DNA of 61,854 nucleotides from NCBI RefSeq assembly GCF_009910845.1, contig NZ_SIJB01000056.1, forward strand, positions 1-61,854. The letters are read 5' to 3'. How positions within the stretch are numbered: position 1 is the first letter of the stretch; every line of letters starts with the position of its first letter. Positions 48,107-58,100 of the stretch are shown one piece after another. The notes under the pieces were generated by a model. The model was not told the DNA's origin. It did no database searches and saw nothing but the letters and a program-made list of their open reading frames with translations. A program made the position numbers and the translations under genes. This stretch comes from Chengkuizengella marina. Lineage in GTDB: Bacteria; Bacillota; Bacilli; Paenibacillales; KCTC-33759.

Positions 48107-51100
48107 ATGTGCGCTAATGATATTGCCATTATAGGCATGGCGGGGAGATTTCCTCAGGCAGAAAATATAGATCAATTTTGGAATAATCTCATGAAAAATA
48201 AAGATTGTATTACACGTTGGGAGTCCAAGGAATCTAGTAATGATGAAAAAGAAGTGCACCAATATAAAGAGCTGAAATCCAGAGGAATATTAAATAATAT
48301 TGACCAGTTCGATGCAGCATTTTTTGACGTTTCGTTTCATGAAGCAGAAATGTTAGATCCGCAGCATCGATTATTTTTAGAATGTGTTTGGCAGGCATTA
48401 GAAAATGCGGGCTATGACATAACCAGTTATGATGGGATCGCCTCCTTATATGCTGCATGTGGAAAGAATACTTATATTGATGCAGTAGAGGGCAAGGCCA
48501 GTACCCCTGCAGAAATTTTCCAACAGTATACGACGAATGGAGCAGATTTCTTACCTACAAGAGTGGCATATAAATTGAATCTTAAAGGTGAAAGCATTGC
48601 CATTCAAACGGCTTGCTCTTCCTCTTTAGTAGCTGTTCATATGGCCTGTCAAAGTTTACTGTCAGGTAACAGTGATTTAGCTATAGCAGGCGGCGTTCAT
48701 ATTGCGATTCCCGAAAAAAAAGGATACTTATATCAAGAGGGCATGATATTTTCACCTGATGGTTATTGTCGTCCATTCGATCATAGAAGTAAAGGGCAAG
48801 TGGATGGCAACGGTTTGGGTGTAGTGGTACTTAAAAAATTGGAAGAAGCATTGTCCGATGGGGACTTTATTTATGCTGTTATTAAAGGTTCTGCTGTAAA
48901 TAATGATGGGAACGATAAAGCTGGATATTCAGCACCAAGTGTTTCTGGTCAAGCGGAAGTGATTGCAACAGCGTTAGGGATGGCAGATATTTCTGCTGAA
49001 TCTATTAGTTATGTGGAAGCACATGCTTCAGCAACACCTTTGGGAGATCCGATTGAAGTGAAAGGACTCTCGCAGGCATTTAGCATGTTTACAGATAAAA
49101 AGCAATTTTGTGCAATTGGATCCGTGAAGAGCAGCATTGGACATTTAAACCATGCTTCTGGAATTGCAGGACTAATCAAGACGGTTTTATCTCTACATCA
49201 TGGTAAGATTCCAGCAACGGTTCATTATGAAAAGCCTAATCCAGCTATTGATTTTGAACATAGCCCATTTTATGTCTGTGGGGAAAATACAAATTGGGAA
49301 AGTGATGGGCCTAGACGAGCGGGAGTAAGTTCTTTTGGTATCGGTGGTACCAACGCCCATGTTGTATTAGAGCAAGCACCAGAAAAAATGACATCTGTTA
49401 AGTTGAATAACAGCCTTGAATGGATCACTTTGTCAGCCAAGAGTCAAGAAGCACTAACAAATATGAAAAGGAACTTAAAAGAAGCAATGGAGCATCATCC
49501 AACGATGAGGCTTGAGGATATTGCTTATACTTTGAATACGGGTCGTGCAGTTTTCGCACATCGCTGGGCAGCTTTAGTCAGGAATAAAGATGAACTTATA
49601 CAGGCGCTTTCAGATAGTGAACAACCAAGTAAGTGCTTTGTTGCGGATGATGCATATAAAGATGAAGCATACAGTAACATGATACAGCAGGTCGATCGTT
49701 GGCTGAATCATCACGAAGTGGACTGGAATGCATTTTATACTTTAGATCAAAGAAGTAGAGTGCCACTTCCTAGTTATCCGTTTGAAAGAGAATCTTATTG
49801 GTTGACTAGAGAAAAAAAATTAGAGCATAAGTTAGAATCTGAAATGGAGATAAATGATTGGTTCTATATCCCCACTTGGGAGAAAAGTTCTGCTACAAAT
49901 AAAGAAGTAGAATCGCTTGAAGCATTTCGTAATTCTTGTTGGATCGTGTTTGCGAATGAAGATCAGTTTAGTAATGAATTGATAGATCGACTTACGCATG
50001 CAGGGATTAGCGTCATAAAAGTGCTCCATGGAAAAACATTTATGCAAATGGATCGTGAAACGTATTATATCAACCCAACTGCTTCGGATCATTATCAGAA
50101 GTTGATGACAGCATTAGGGGAAGACATAACTGATAACATTAATCATATGTTCTATCTTTGGAGTTATGCAGAACAAGTCGATTCTTCTTTTGAAGGTACA
50201 GTATCAAAAGATTATTTGAGTGTATTGTATTTAATCCAGTCGCTGGAACAGAAGACAAGTGAAGTAACCTTATGGGTGATTACTTCAGATGCTCAAGCAG
50301 TAGCAGGTGGAAATCAATGTTGGTCTATTGAAAAGTCTGTGTTGTTTGGACTTTGTAAAGTCATTCCACAAGAGTTGGATTACATGAGAACACGTGCTAT
50401 AGATTTTACTAAAGCTGAACATGTTGATTTGCATATAGATCAATTGTGTAATGAACTGCTGTTTCACACATCAGACTCAGAAGTTGTATATCGAGGTGCA
50501 AATCGCCTTGTACCAGCATATAAACAAATAAGTTTATCCAAACCAAACCGGGAGAGTGTTCCTATAAGGCAAAAGGGAACTTATTTAATTACAGGTGGTT
50601 TAGGGAAAATGGGCCTGACTTTGGCTGAATTCCTGGCAAAGGAATATCAGGCAAATCTTATCCTTACTAGTCGTTCGGGATTTCCTTCTTTAGAAGGTGA
50701 GGATCACCCTACAGCCGTTCACAGGGTCAATCAGCTGGAAAAAATAAAGAACTATGGTTCAAAAGTTGTCGTAAAAAAAGCGGATGCGGCAAATAGGAAT
50801 GAGATGGAAAGCTGTTTAAACGATATTCATCAGGAATTTGGCGCTCTCCATGGTGTAATTCATGCAGCTGGTGCTGCAGACAGTCGTTATTTTCGCTTTA
50901 TCAATGAGACAACAGAAGATATTGTGGATGAGGTTTTAAGTTCAAAAGTGCAGGGAACTTTAATTCTAGCTGATCTTCTAAAAGGAGTATCCATAGATTT
51001 TGTCTTAAATTGCTCTAGTTTATCGCCATTATTAGGTGGCCTTACATTTGCTGCATATGCAGCTGCTAATCGCTTTCAAGATGAGTTTAGTGTATACCAA

Positions 51101-51742
51101 CAACATCATCGGTTTCAGCCGTGGATCAGTGTCAATTGGGATACATGGAAATTTCCTGTGCAAAAATCTGATTTTGGCGCAGCAATTTTGGAGACTAGCA
51201 TTAAACCTGAAGCAGGAGTTTTAGCATTTCAAAGAGTGCTGACGTTGAACACTAGTCGCGTCGTTGTGAGTACAATTCCATTAAATGAGCGAATTCGAAA
51301 AGTTGAAGAATCACTAACAGTCAGAAGAAAACAGGATAAAGAAGAAGTTGTTGCTTCTACAAATCTTGTGTTTGATAGAGATACGGTTCAGTCGATTATA
51401 CTCAACATTTATAGTAGTTTCTTTGGTAATAGCAGTGTTGCCGTCGATGATGATTTTTTTACTTTAGGAGGAACTTCTTTGGAAGTATTGCATTTATTAT
51501 CTGATGCTGAGCAACAGCTGGGTATTAAAATTCCATTAGATTTGGGCTTTAAAGCTTTAACTCCACAATTATTAACCGAATTATGTATTTCTATTCTTGA
51601 AGAAAAAGCGAAGCAAAATAGCGAGAAAAAATACGTGTATGAGGTAGATATTGATGGGGAGATTGCAATCTTTACCGTTACCGAGTCTGATTATCATAAA
51701 TATGGACTTCCCGAAGGGGCAAAAAACTTAAGAGTAGTTTAA
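48107..51742 (+). CDS. AT-less type I polyketide synthase, KS-KR-ACP
   Basis: A 1211-residue single module. The KS (about 1-425) is complete: Cys170 (TACSSS), His306 and His346 (SSIGHLNHASG); the EAHGTGT motif reads EAHASAT. A KS-AT linker is followed at once by the post-AT motif PLPSYPFERESYWL (about 555-570), so the AT is missing and must act in trans. A structural and a catalytic KR follow (about 580-1030; TGGLGKMG, Ser in NCSSLS, Tyr in AAYAAANRF). The ACP has Ser1124 in LGGTSL, and a roughly 40-residue C-terminal beta-rich tail follows that could dock to the next protein. There is no DH or ER, so the product keeps a beta-hydroxyl. Confidence 0.9.
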   Translation: MCANDIAIIGMAGRFPQAENIDQFWNNLMKNKDCITRWESKESSNDEKEVHQYKELKSRGILNNIDQFDAAFFDVSFHEAEMLDPQHRLFLECVWQALENAGYDITSYDGIASLYAACGKNTYIDAVEGKASTPAEIFQQYTTNGADFLPTRVAYKLNLKGESIAIQTACSSSLVAVHMACQSLLSGNSDLAIAGGVHIAIPEKKGYLYQEGMIFSPDGYCRPFDHRSKGQVDGNGLGVVVLKKLEEALSDGDFIYAVIKGSAVNNDGNDKAGYSAPSVSGQAEVIATALGMADISAESISYVEAHASATPLGDPIEVKGLSQAFSMFTDKKQFCAIGSVKSSIGHLNHASGIAGLIKTVLSLHHGKIPATVHYEKPNPAIDFEHSPFYVCGENTNWESDGPRRAGVSSFGIGGTNAHVVLEQAPEKMTSVKLNNSLEWITLSAKSQEALTNMKRNLKEAMEHHPTMRLEDIAYTLNTGRAVFAHRWAALVRNKDELIQALSDSEQPSKCFVADDAYKDEAYSNMIQQVDRWLNHHEVDWNAFYTLDQRSRVPLPSYPFERESYWLTREKKLEHKLESEMEINDWFYIPTWEKSSATNKEVESLEAFRNSCWIVFANEDQFSNELIDRLTHAGISVIKVLHGKTFMQMDRETYYINPTASDHYQKLMTALGEDITDNINHMFYLWSYAEQVDSSFEGTVSKDYLSVLYLIQSLEQKTSEVTLWVITSDAQAVAGGNQCWSIEKSVLFGLCKVIPQELDYMRTRAIDFTKAEHVDLHIDQLCNELLFHTSDSEVVYRGANRLVPAYKQISLSKPNRESVPIRQKGTYLITGGLGKMGLTLAEFLAKEYQANLILTSRSGFPSLEGEDHPTAVHRVNQLEKIKNYGSKVVVKKADAANRNEMESCLNDIHQEFGALHGVIHAAGAADSRYFRFINETTEDIVDEVLSSKVQGTLILADLLKGVSIDFVLNCSSLSPLLGGLTFAAYAAANRFQDEFSVYQQHHRFQPWISVNWDTWKFPVQKSDFGAAILETSIKPEAGVLAFQRVLTLNTSRVVVSTIPLNERIRKVEESLTVRRKQDKEEVVASTNLVFDRDTVQSIILNIYSSFFGNSSVAVDDDFFTLGGTSLEVLHLLSDAEQQLGIKIPLDLGFKALTPQLLTELCISILEEKAKQNSEKKYVYEVDIDGEIAIFTVTESDYHKYGLPEGAKNLRVV

Positions 51743-51791
51743 CATAGATATTTTTACAAAGTCATTTTATATAGAAAGGAAAAAGGAACTA

Positions 51792-54329
51792 ATGGTACGT
51801 TCATTGACCGAGCAAAGGATAGGGCAAAATAAGCTTGTGGAGAAAAAAACAAGCGACTGGATTGAATTACCAGAAGTTAAATTTTGGCGTGATGAAGTGA
51901 ATCAACCCACAGAAATCTATATGGAATCCATAGATTTTCCATTGCATGTCTTTGCTCATGATCCATTACATCTGGAAACTATGTTACATGCATTGTGGGC
52001 ATTGCTGCTTCATCGTTACAGTGGTTTTTATCAGGTGACGTATGGCTCATGTTTATATAACAAGGAATGTGATGAGCTTTTAGTATATCCAATAGAGGTT
52101 GCCGTAGATGAAAAGGAAACGATGGAAACGTATGTAAAGGTTGTTGAGAACACTTTATTTGATGCAAGAAAAACAAATCATATAGTTCCATTCAGCACAG
52201 CGTTTATTTGCGATTACAATATAATCACCTCCATAGAAGAGTGTTTCCGCCATGTCTATCTAAAAGATTGTGATCTGATTATAACTGTAGAGATTCAGGA
52301 AACGAAATCGCTAAAAATCAATGCGGCAAGCAGCAAATTAAATCAACATAGCGTTAGTCATATACTGCATCATTATAAAACTCTTGTTGAAGATGTTTTA
52401 ACTAAAGCGGTAGATACCCCTCTTTGTGAGTTAACTATTTTAAATGATACGGAGAAATATAGGGTGATTGAGGAATTCAATCATACTGAGGGGAATTATC
52501 CCAAACATCTATGTATTCATGAATGCTTTGAAGAACAAGTAGCAGCCAACCCTGACAACCTTGCACTTAGTTCTGACAAGGAGAAATTGACGTATAAAAA
52601 GCTTAATGAACAAGCGAACCAACTAGCATATATTCTCCGTAAATACAATGTTGAACAGAATCATAAGGTAGCTTTAATGTTGGCTTCTTGTCCTGAGATG
52701 ATTATTTGTATTCTTGCTATTTTAAAGGCAGGAGGAGTATACGCTCCTGTTGATCCTAGTTATCCTGAAGCTAGAATTCGCTATATGTTAGATGATATTA
52801 AGCCAACCGTTATTTTTACTAGAGGAAATATAAAGCAAGAAATGTTAAGGGATGGAGTACAAGTCATAGATATGGATCAAGTTTGGGCTAAGCTTGAAGA
52901 AGAAGACAGCAGCAATTTAAACAATAGGATTGAATCAACAGATGCTGCCTATGTTAACTACACATCCGGTTCAACAGGTCAACCCAAAGGTGTTATGGTA
53001 CCACATCGTGGAGTGATACGACTTGTCAAAAATACGAATTATGTACATTTAAATGATCAAGATCGATTTATGCAAATTGCTCCTCTTTCTTTTGATGCTG
53101 CTACTTTTGAAATCTGGGGTGCCCTTTTAAATGGTGGTCAACTGGTTCTGGTTGATAAAAATACAGTACTGTCACCAACAAAGCTTGCAAAAGCGATTAA
53201 TGAATATCAGATTACTTCTATGTTTTTAACGAGTCCTTTGTTTAATCAAATTATGGATATAAATCCTGCAAGTTTGAGTTCTGTTCACAATCTTCTAGTT
53301 GGAGGAGATAGTTTATCCGTTGTTCATATACGTAATGCACTTCAATATGTGCAAAAAGGTGCAATCGTGAATGGATATGGTCCTACAGAAAACACGACTT
53401 TTTCTTGTTGTTATAGGGTAGAAGACGTTCCACAATCAGCTAAATCTATTCCGTTAGGGCCACCGATTGCAAATTCAAAAGCTTATATATTGGATGAACA
53501 GATGCGACCCGTTCCAATCGGTGTTATCGGTGAGATTTATTTAGGCGGGGATGGACTGGCAAAAGAATATCTTAATAAACCAGATAAGACCAAAGCGTCT
53601 TTTGTACGCCATCCATTTTCTAAAAAATCAAGTGATAGGTTGTACAGAACAGGTGATTTAGGTAAATGGATGTTAGATGGCATGATTGAATTTCATGGTC
53701 GTTCTGATGATCAGGTGAAGATTAGAGGATATAGAATCGAAAAAGGCGAGATCGAAGAAGTTGTTTTAACGCATCCTGAAATTCTGGAATGTGCTGTGCT
53801 AACAGCAGAGGATATTCCTGGATATAAAAGATTGATATGTTTCTATGTTAGTAGAGATTCATTGCCTATCCATGTATTAAAATCTTGGATAGAACAAAAG
53901 CTGCCAGCGTATATGGTGCCTAGTCTATTTAAGCAGTTAGCTCATTTTCCGATGACTTCACATGGGAAAATAAATAGGCAAGCTATATTAGAACAATTTC
54001 ATTCACAACAACATCATAGACAAACAGTAGTTGAGCAGGATTCGTCATATCAGTCTATATTAACCGCAATTTGGTGCGAGGTGTTGCATGTAGACCATGT
54101 TAATGTCGATGATAATTTTTTTGATTTGGGTGGAGATTCTTTATTAATTATGACCGTGCAAAAACAAATAGAAGATCGCCTACAGCGTCATTTGTCTCCA
54201 AGTATTTTATTAGAGTATCCTACCATTAAATCTATAACGGCGTATTTAAATCAAGGGGAGGAGAAAAAACAAACCTTGTTGCAGCAAAGAGTACAAAAGA
54301 GATTGCAAATGCGCAGAAACAAAAACTAA
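51792..54329 (+). CDS. Nonribosomal peptide synthetase, truncated C - A - PCP
   Basis: An 845-residue protein. The first about 225 residues resemble only the C-terminal lobe of a condensation domain (LHALWALLLHRYSG, then LCELTILNDTEK); the HHxxxDG half is absent. The A domain has A3 TSGSTGQPKG, A4 FDAATFEIWG and A5 GYGPTEN. Pocket residues read by alignment to GrsA are D-A-F-F-L-G-G-T-F, close to Val/Ile codes. The PCP has Ser783 in LGGDSL. The C-terminus is basic and Gln/Arg-rich. AAAGGA precedes the ATG. Confidence 0.88.
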   Translation: MVRSLTEQRIGQNKLVEKKTSDWIELPEVKFWRDEVNQPTEIYMESIDFPLHVFAHDPLHLETMLHALWALLLHRYSGFYQVTYGSCLYNKECDELLVYPIEVAVDEKETMETYVKVVENTLFDARKTNHIVPFSTAFICDYNIITSIEECFRHVYLKDCDLIITVEIQETKSLKINAASSKLNQHSVSHILHHYKTLVEDVLTKAVDTPLCELTILNDTEKYRVIEEFNHTEGNYPKHLCIHECFEEQVAANPDNLALSSDKEKLTYKKLNEQANQLAYILRKYNVEQNHKVALMLASCPEMIICILAILKAGGVYAPVDPSYPEARIRYMLDDIKPTVIFTRGNIKQEMLRDGVQVIDMDQVWAKLEEEDSSNLNNRIESTDAAYVNYTSGSTGQPKGVMVPHRGVIRLVKNTNYVHLNDQDRFMQIAPLSFDAATFEIWGALLNGGQLVLVDKNTVLSPTKLAKAINEYQITSMFLTSPLFNQIMDINPASLSSVHNLLVGGDSLSVVHIRNALQYVQKGAIVNGYGPTENTTFSCCYRVEDVPQSAKSIPLGPPIANSKAYILDEQMRPVPIGVIGEIYLGGDGLAKEYLNKPDKTKASFVRHPFSKKSSDRLYRTGDLGKWMLDGMIEFHGRSDDQVKIRGYRIEKGEIEEVVLTHPEILECAVLTAEDIPGYKRLICFYVSRDSLPIHVLKSWIEQKLPAYMVPSLFKQLAHFPMTSHGKINRQAILEQFHSQQHHRQTVVEQDSSYQSILTAIWCEVLHVDHVNVDDNFFDLGGDSLLIMTVQKQIEDRLQRHLSPSILLEYPTIKSITAYLNQGEEKKQTLLQQRVQKRLQMRRNKN

Positions 54330-54342
54330 GGAGTGTATAAAT

Positions 54343-55101
54343 ATTACTGATATATTATATGAATCTTGTAAGCAATTTGAAACAAATCCAAATGTAATTG
54401 GTGTAGTGCTTGTAGGCTCAAGTTCACGTTCTTATCGTGATGTATTATCTGACTATGATGTTGAGGTAGTAGTGACAAATGAATACTATAGTATGCTGAC
54501 AGATAAAGATACATTTTATGAAAATGAAGAACATCAAATTGAATTTTTATTTTTTTCTGAAGATGATTTCAAAGCCAAAATAAATTCATGCAAAGATGTT
54601 GAGCATTGGCCATATGAGGAATGTACGATTCTTTATGATCCACAGCAGCGTATGGATGAATTGTTAACTCCAATCATTATGATGGATCCAGAAGTTCGTG
54701 AACAAAGGTTAAAGCTTCATTATTTCGAATTTTTATTTGGGGCAAAAAGAATAGAGCGTACGATGATGCGAGGAAATAAATTAAATACCCACCTTGTAAC
54801 TTCTCAAATGTTAATGAGTCTGATTAAGCTTTTATTTTTATTGAAATATAAGTGGCCTCCTTTATTGCATTGGACTTTTGAAAATTTGAATGAAATGAAT
54901 GAGATACCAGTGGAATTAAAACAAATGATGACGGAAATCATCATTCATCCAGACGGAAAATTGGCAAATAGTTTAATCCAAGCAGTTGACAATTTGCTTA
55001 CAGACGAAGGCGCGGACTTTCATTATATTAAAACCGATGTAACAAGGGAGATATCTGCAAAAGCATTTCGACCTATTCGCGAAAAATATAGTGTCTTATA
55101 G
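54343..55101 (+). CDS. Nucleotidyltransferase-like protein with apparent ATT start
   Basis: A 252-residue protein of the Pol-beta nucleotidyltransferase fold. VLVGSSSRSYRDVLSDYDVEVVV (split here by its key residues: GSSSR, then SDYDVE) supplies the GS-x(n)-DxD metal motif. A helical C-terminal domain follows. The first in-frame ATG/GTG/TTG is the GTG at 54406, which would remove the helix and strand before the GS motif. TAAGGAG at 54327-54333 lies 9 bases before an in-frame ATT (54343), which gives the complete fold. It may adenylylate the pathway product or a precursor (self-protection or tailoring); this is inferred from location only. Confidence 0.75.
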   Translation: MTDILYESCKQFETNPNVIGVVLVGSSSRSYRDVLSDYDVEVVVTNEYYSMLTDKDTFYENEEHQIEFLFFSEDDFKAKINSCKDVEHWPYEECTILYDPQQRMDELLTPIIMMDPEVREQRLKLHYFEFLFGAKRIERTMMRGNKLNTHLVTSQMLMSLIKLLFLLKYKWPPLLHWTFENLNEMNEIPVELKQMMTEIIIHPDGKLANSLIQAVDNLLTDEGADFHYIKTDVTREISAKAFRPIREKYSVL

Positions 55102-55149
55102 GTGTTAAGACGAAACATAAATAGAATGCTAGCAAACGAGGTGTTTTTT

Positions 55150-58100
55150 ATGTCTATTAAAGTTGCTTATAAAGGAGTTGTATTAGAGTTTGACAAGGCA
55201 CCAACTCCTATGCAAATTAAACAAAAATATGAAGAAGTGACAAGTCAAAAAAGTGTTAAGCGCTGGAGTGCGACAGAGACATCAGAGATTACTCCTGTGG
55301 GGGAAAAAGAGTTTTACCCTCTCACCTTTGCACAAGAATCATTATGGTTAGCAGAAAAAATGAGTGATGAAGATTTACAAAATTGTGTTGCTTTTGCTAT
55401 TCATATGAAAGGAACGTTGGATCGTGAAGCTTTTCAGTCTTCTATGCAAATGTTAATGAAACGTCATGACATTTTGAACATGACCATAAACATCAATGAA
55501 AATAACCCTAGTCAAATAAAACACGAAGACTGGCATGTACCCATTTCCTATAATCAGTTGAATGATGTAAGTGAACAGCAATTGCATCTGCTTACTCAAC
55601 AATTTGTAGGTGAACCATTTTCGTTGGAAAACGGTCCTCTTATTCGAATTCAATTAAATGAATGTGGCAAAGAAGAACATGTGGCTTTTATTTGTATTCA
55701 TCATATTATTTTTGATGGTGCTTCTGTTCCTTTATTTATTAAGGAGTGGGGAAAGCTATATGAACAGCTTAAAAATAAGAACCTAAAGGGGTTAGAGCCA
55801 CTTAAGATTCAGTATCAAGATTATGCAACTTGGGAAAGAGATAACTTAGATTTTGCTCAAAGCGAAAAATATTGGAGAAACAAATTAGGTAACAATATAC
55901 CTATTCTGCAGCTGCCAACAGATGTTGACAGATCTGATTTTTCTACAGGCCGAGGTGCTTTACAGACAGTTCAATATAACGAGGAGATAACGCAACAGTT
56001 GCGAACACTTTGTAGAGAGAATGGTGTTTCACTATTCATGATGATGTTAACTGCTTACAAGGTATTTTTACATCGCATTACAAATCAAGATGACATGATT
56101 GTAGGAACACCAGTAATGACACGGGGCATGAAAGGAACTGATGAACTTTTGGGGTGTTTTATTAACACCATTCCCCTAAAAACAGAGCTGTGGGGTAATC
56201 CTGCATTTAGTGATGTATTAGGTCGTGTTCGGTTAACGGTACTTGAGTCATTTCAACATCAAAAGTATCCTTTTTCAAAATTAGTAGAGTTGCTTCAGCC
56301 AGAAAGAAATAGTGGACATCATCCTATTTTTCAAGTTTCGATGGGACTGCTAGAAAATCCTTTTGAGACCATAGAATTATCTGATTTGCACATTTCTAGT
56401 TATGAAATTGTTCCTGAATCACTTGATTTTGATCTTCATTTAGATGTTATTGATCAAAGTGAAACATTGGTGATGAAGTGGCAATATAGAGCTGACTTAT
56501 TCGAGCAACATACCATCAAGAACATGATGAAATGGTTCGAAGTGTTATTAAAAGGTATTATAACAGATCCGTCTCAGCGTATTAGTGATCTTCCGTTACT
56601 AACCGCAGAGGAAAAAGAGAAAATACTCGTAAAATGGAACGATACGGATAAAGATTTTCCACAGGATCTATGTGTACATCAGTTGGTTGAAGCTCAAGCC
56701 ATGCGGACACCAGAAAGATCGGCGGTCATGGTGGAGGGTACATCGTTAAGTTATCAAGCATTGAATGAGCAAGCAGAATCGTTAGCTAGTTATTTGCAGC
56801 GTTTAGGTGTGGGACCGGATGTATTAGTTGGTGTGTACATGGAACGCTCCATCGATTTGATTGTTAGTCTTCTGGCGATATGGAAAGCAGGAGGAGCTTA
56901 TGTCCCGTTAGATCCATCTAATCCGAATCAGCGATTATTATACATGGTAGAAGACAGCCAAGTGAAAATCATCTTAACTCAGCTTGACCTACAAGAAAAA
57001 TTAGCAGTAGCCGATGAAATTATGATGATTAATGTTAATGAGCAAGGTAGACAGGAGATATTTAAAGAGGAGCAAAATACTTCTTTGTTGGAGAGGGAAG
57101 TGAACGCTAATCATCTTGCTTATGTGATTTATACTTCCGGTTCAACAGGTCGTCCCAAAGGGGTCATGGTCGAACATCGTAATCTTTGTCATTTAATCTT
57201 TACACATCAAGCTGCTTATGATGTGACGGAAAAGGATAGGGCTTCCCATCTTGCTGGATTAGGGTTTGATGCCTCCGTTTGGGAAGTGTGGCCTTATTTA
57301 ACCGTGGGAGCCTTGGTTGTATTAGCAGATGAAGAAACACGTCTATCTCCTACAAAATTGAGAGATTGGATCATAAAACATAAGATAACGATGTGTTTTG
57401 CCTCCACTCCACTAGCAAAATCAATGCAAAGGTTGGAGTGGCCTGCACAACCTTCGCTTCGTTATCTTTTAACAGGTGGGGAAAAGTTAACAAGTACTCC
57501 CGATTCGCTATTACCCTTTACATTAATAAACCATTACGGTCCGACAGAAACGACGGTAGTAGCTACTGCAGGCGAAGTTCATTCAGATGCATCTTCTTCT
57601 ATTCCTACTATTGGTAGACCGATTGCAAATGTACATATTTATATATTGGATCAACATTTGCAACCTGTGCCGATTGGAGTTCCCGGTGAAATATGTATCG
57701 GTGGTTTGGGAGTAGCGCGAGGATATTTAGGAAAAGAAGACATGACCAGAGATAAGTTTATTTCTAGTCCGTTTCAACATGAAGGGGAAAGATTGTACCG
57801 AAGTGGGGACATAGGTAAGTATAATGCGGACGGAGAGATTGAATATATAGGGCGAATGGATGACCAAGTGAAAGTCAATGGGGTACGAGTAGAGCTTGGA
57901 GAAATAGAAAGGGTACTTTGCAGTTATGATTTAGTAAATGATGCTGTTGTTGTACTTAAGGAGAAACAGCATGGAGGGAAAAGCATCGCAGCGTATGTGG
58001 TAGTGGAACAACAGCATAAAGAAGTGGAGCGTTTGCTTGAAATTTTTATGAAAGAGCAGCTCCCTCAAGTGATGGTACCTGCCATGTATGTGTTGATGGA

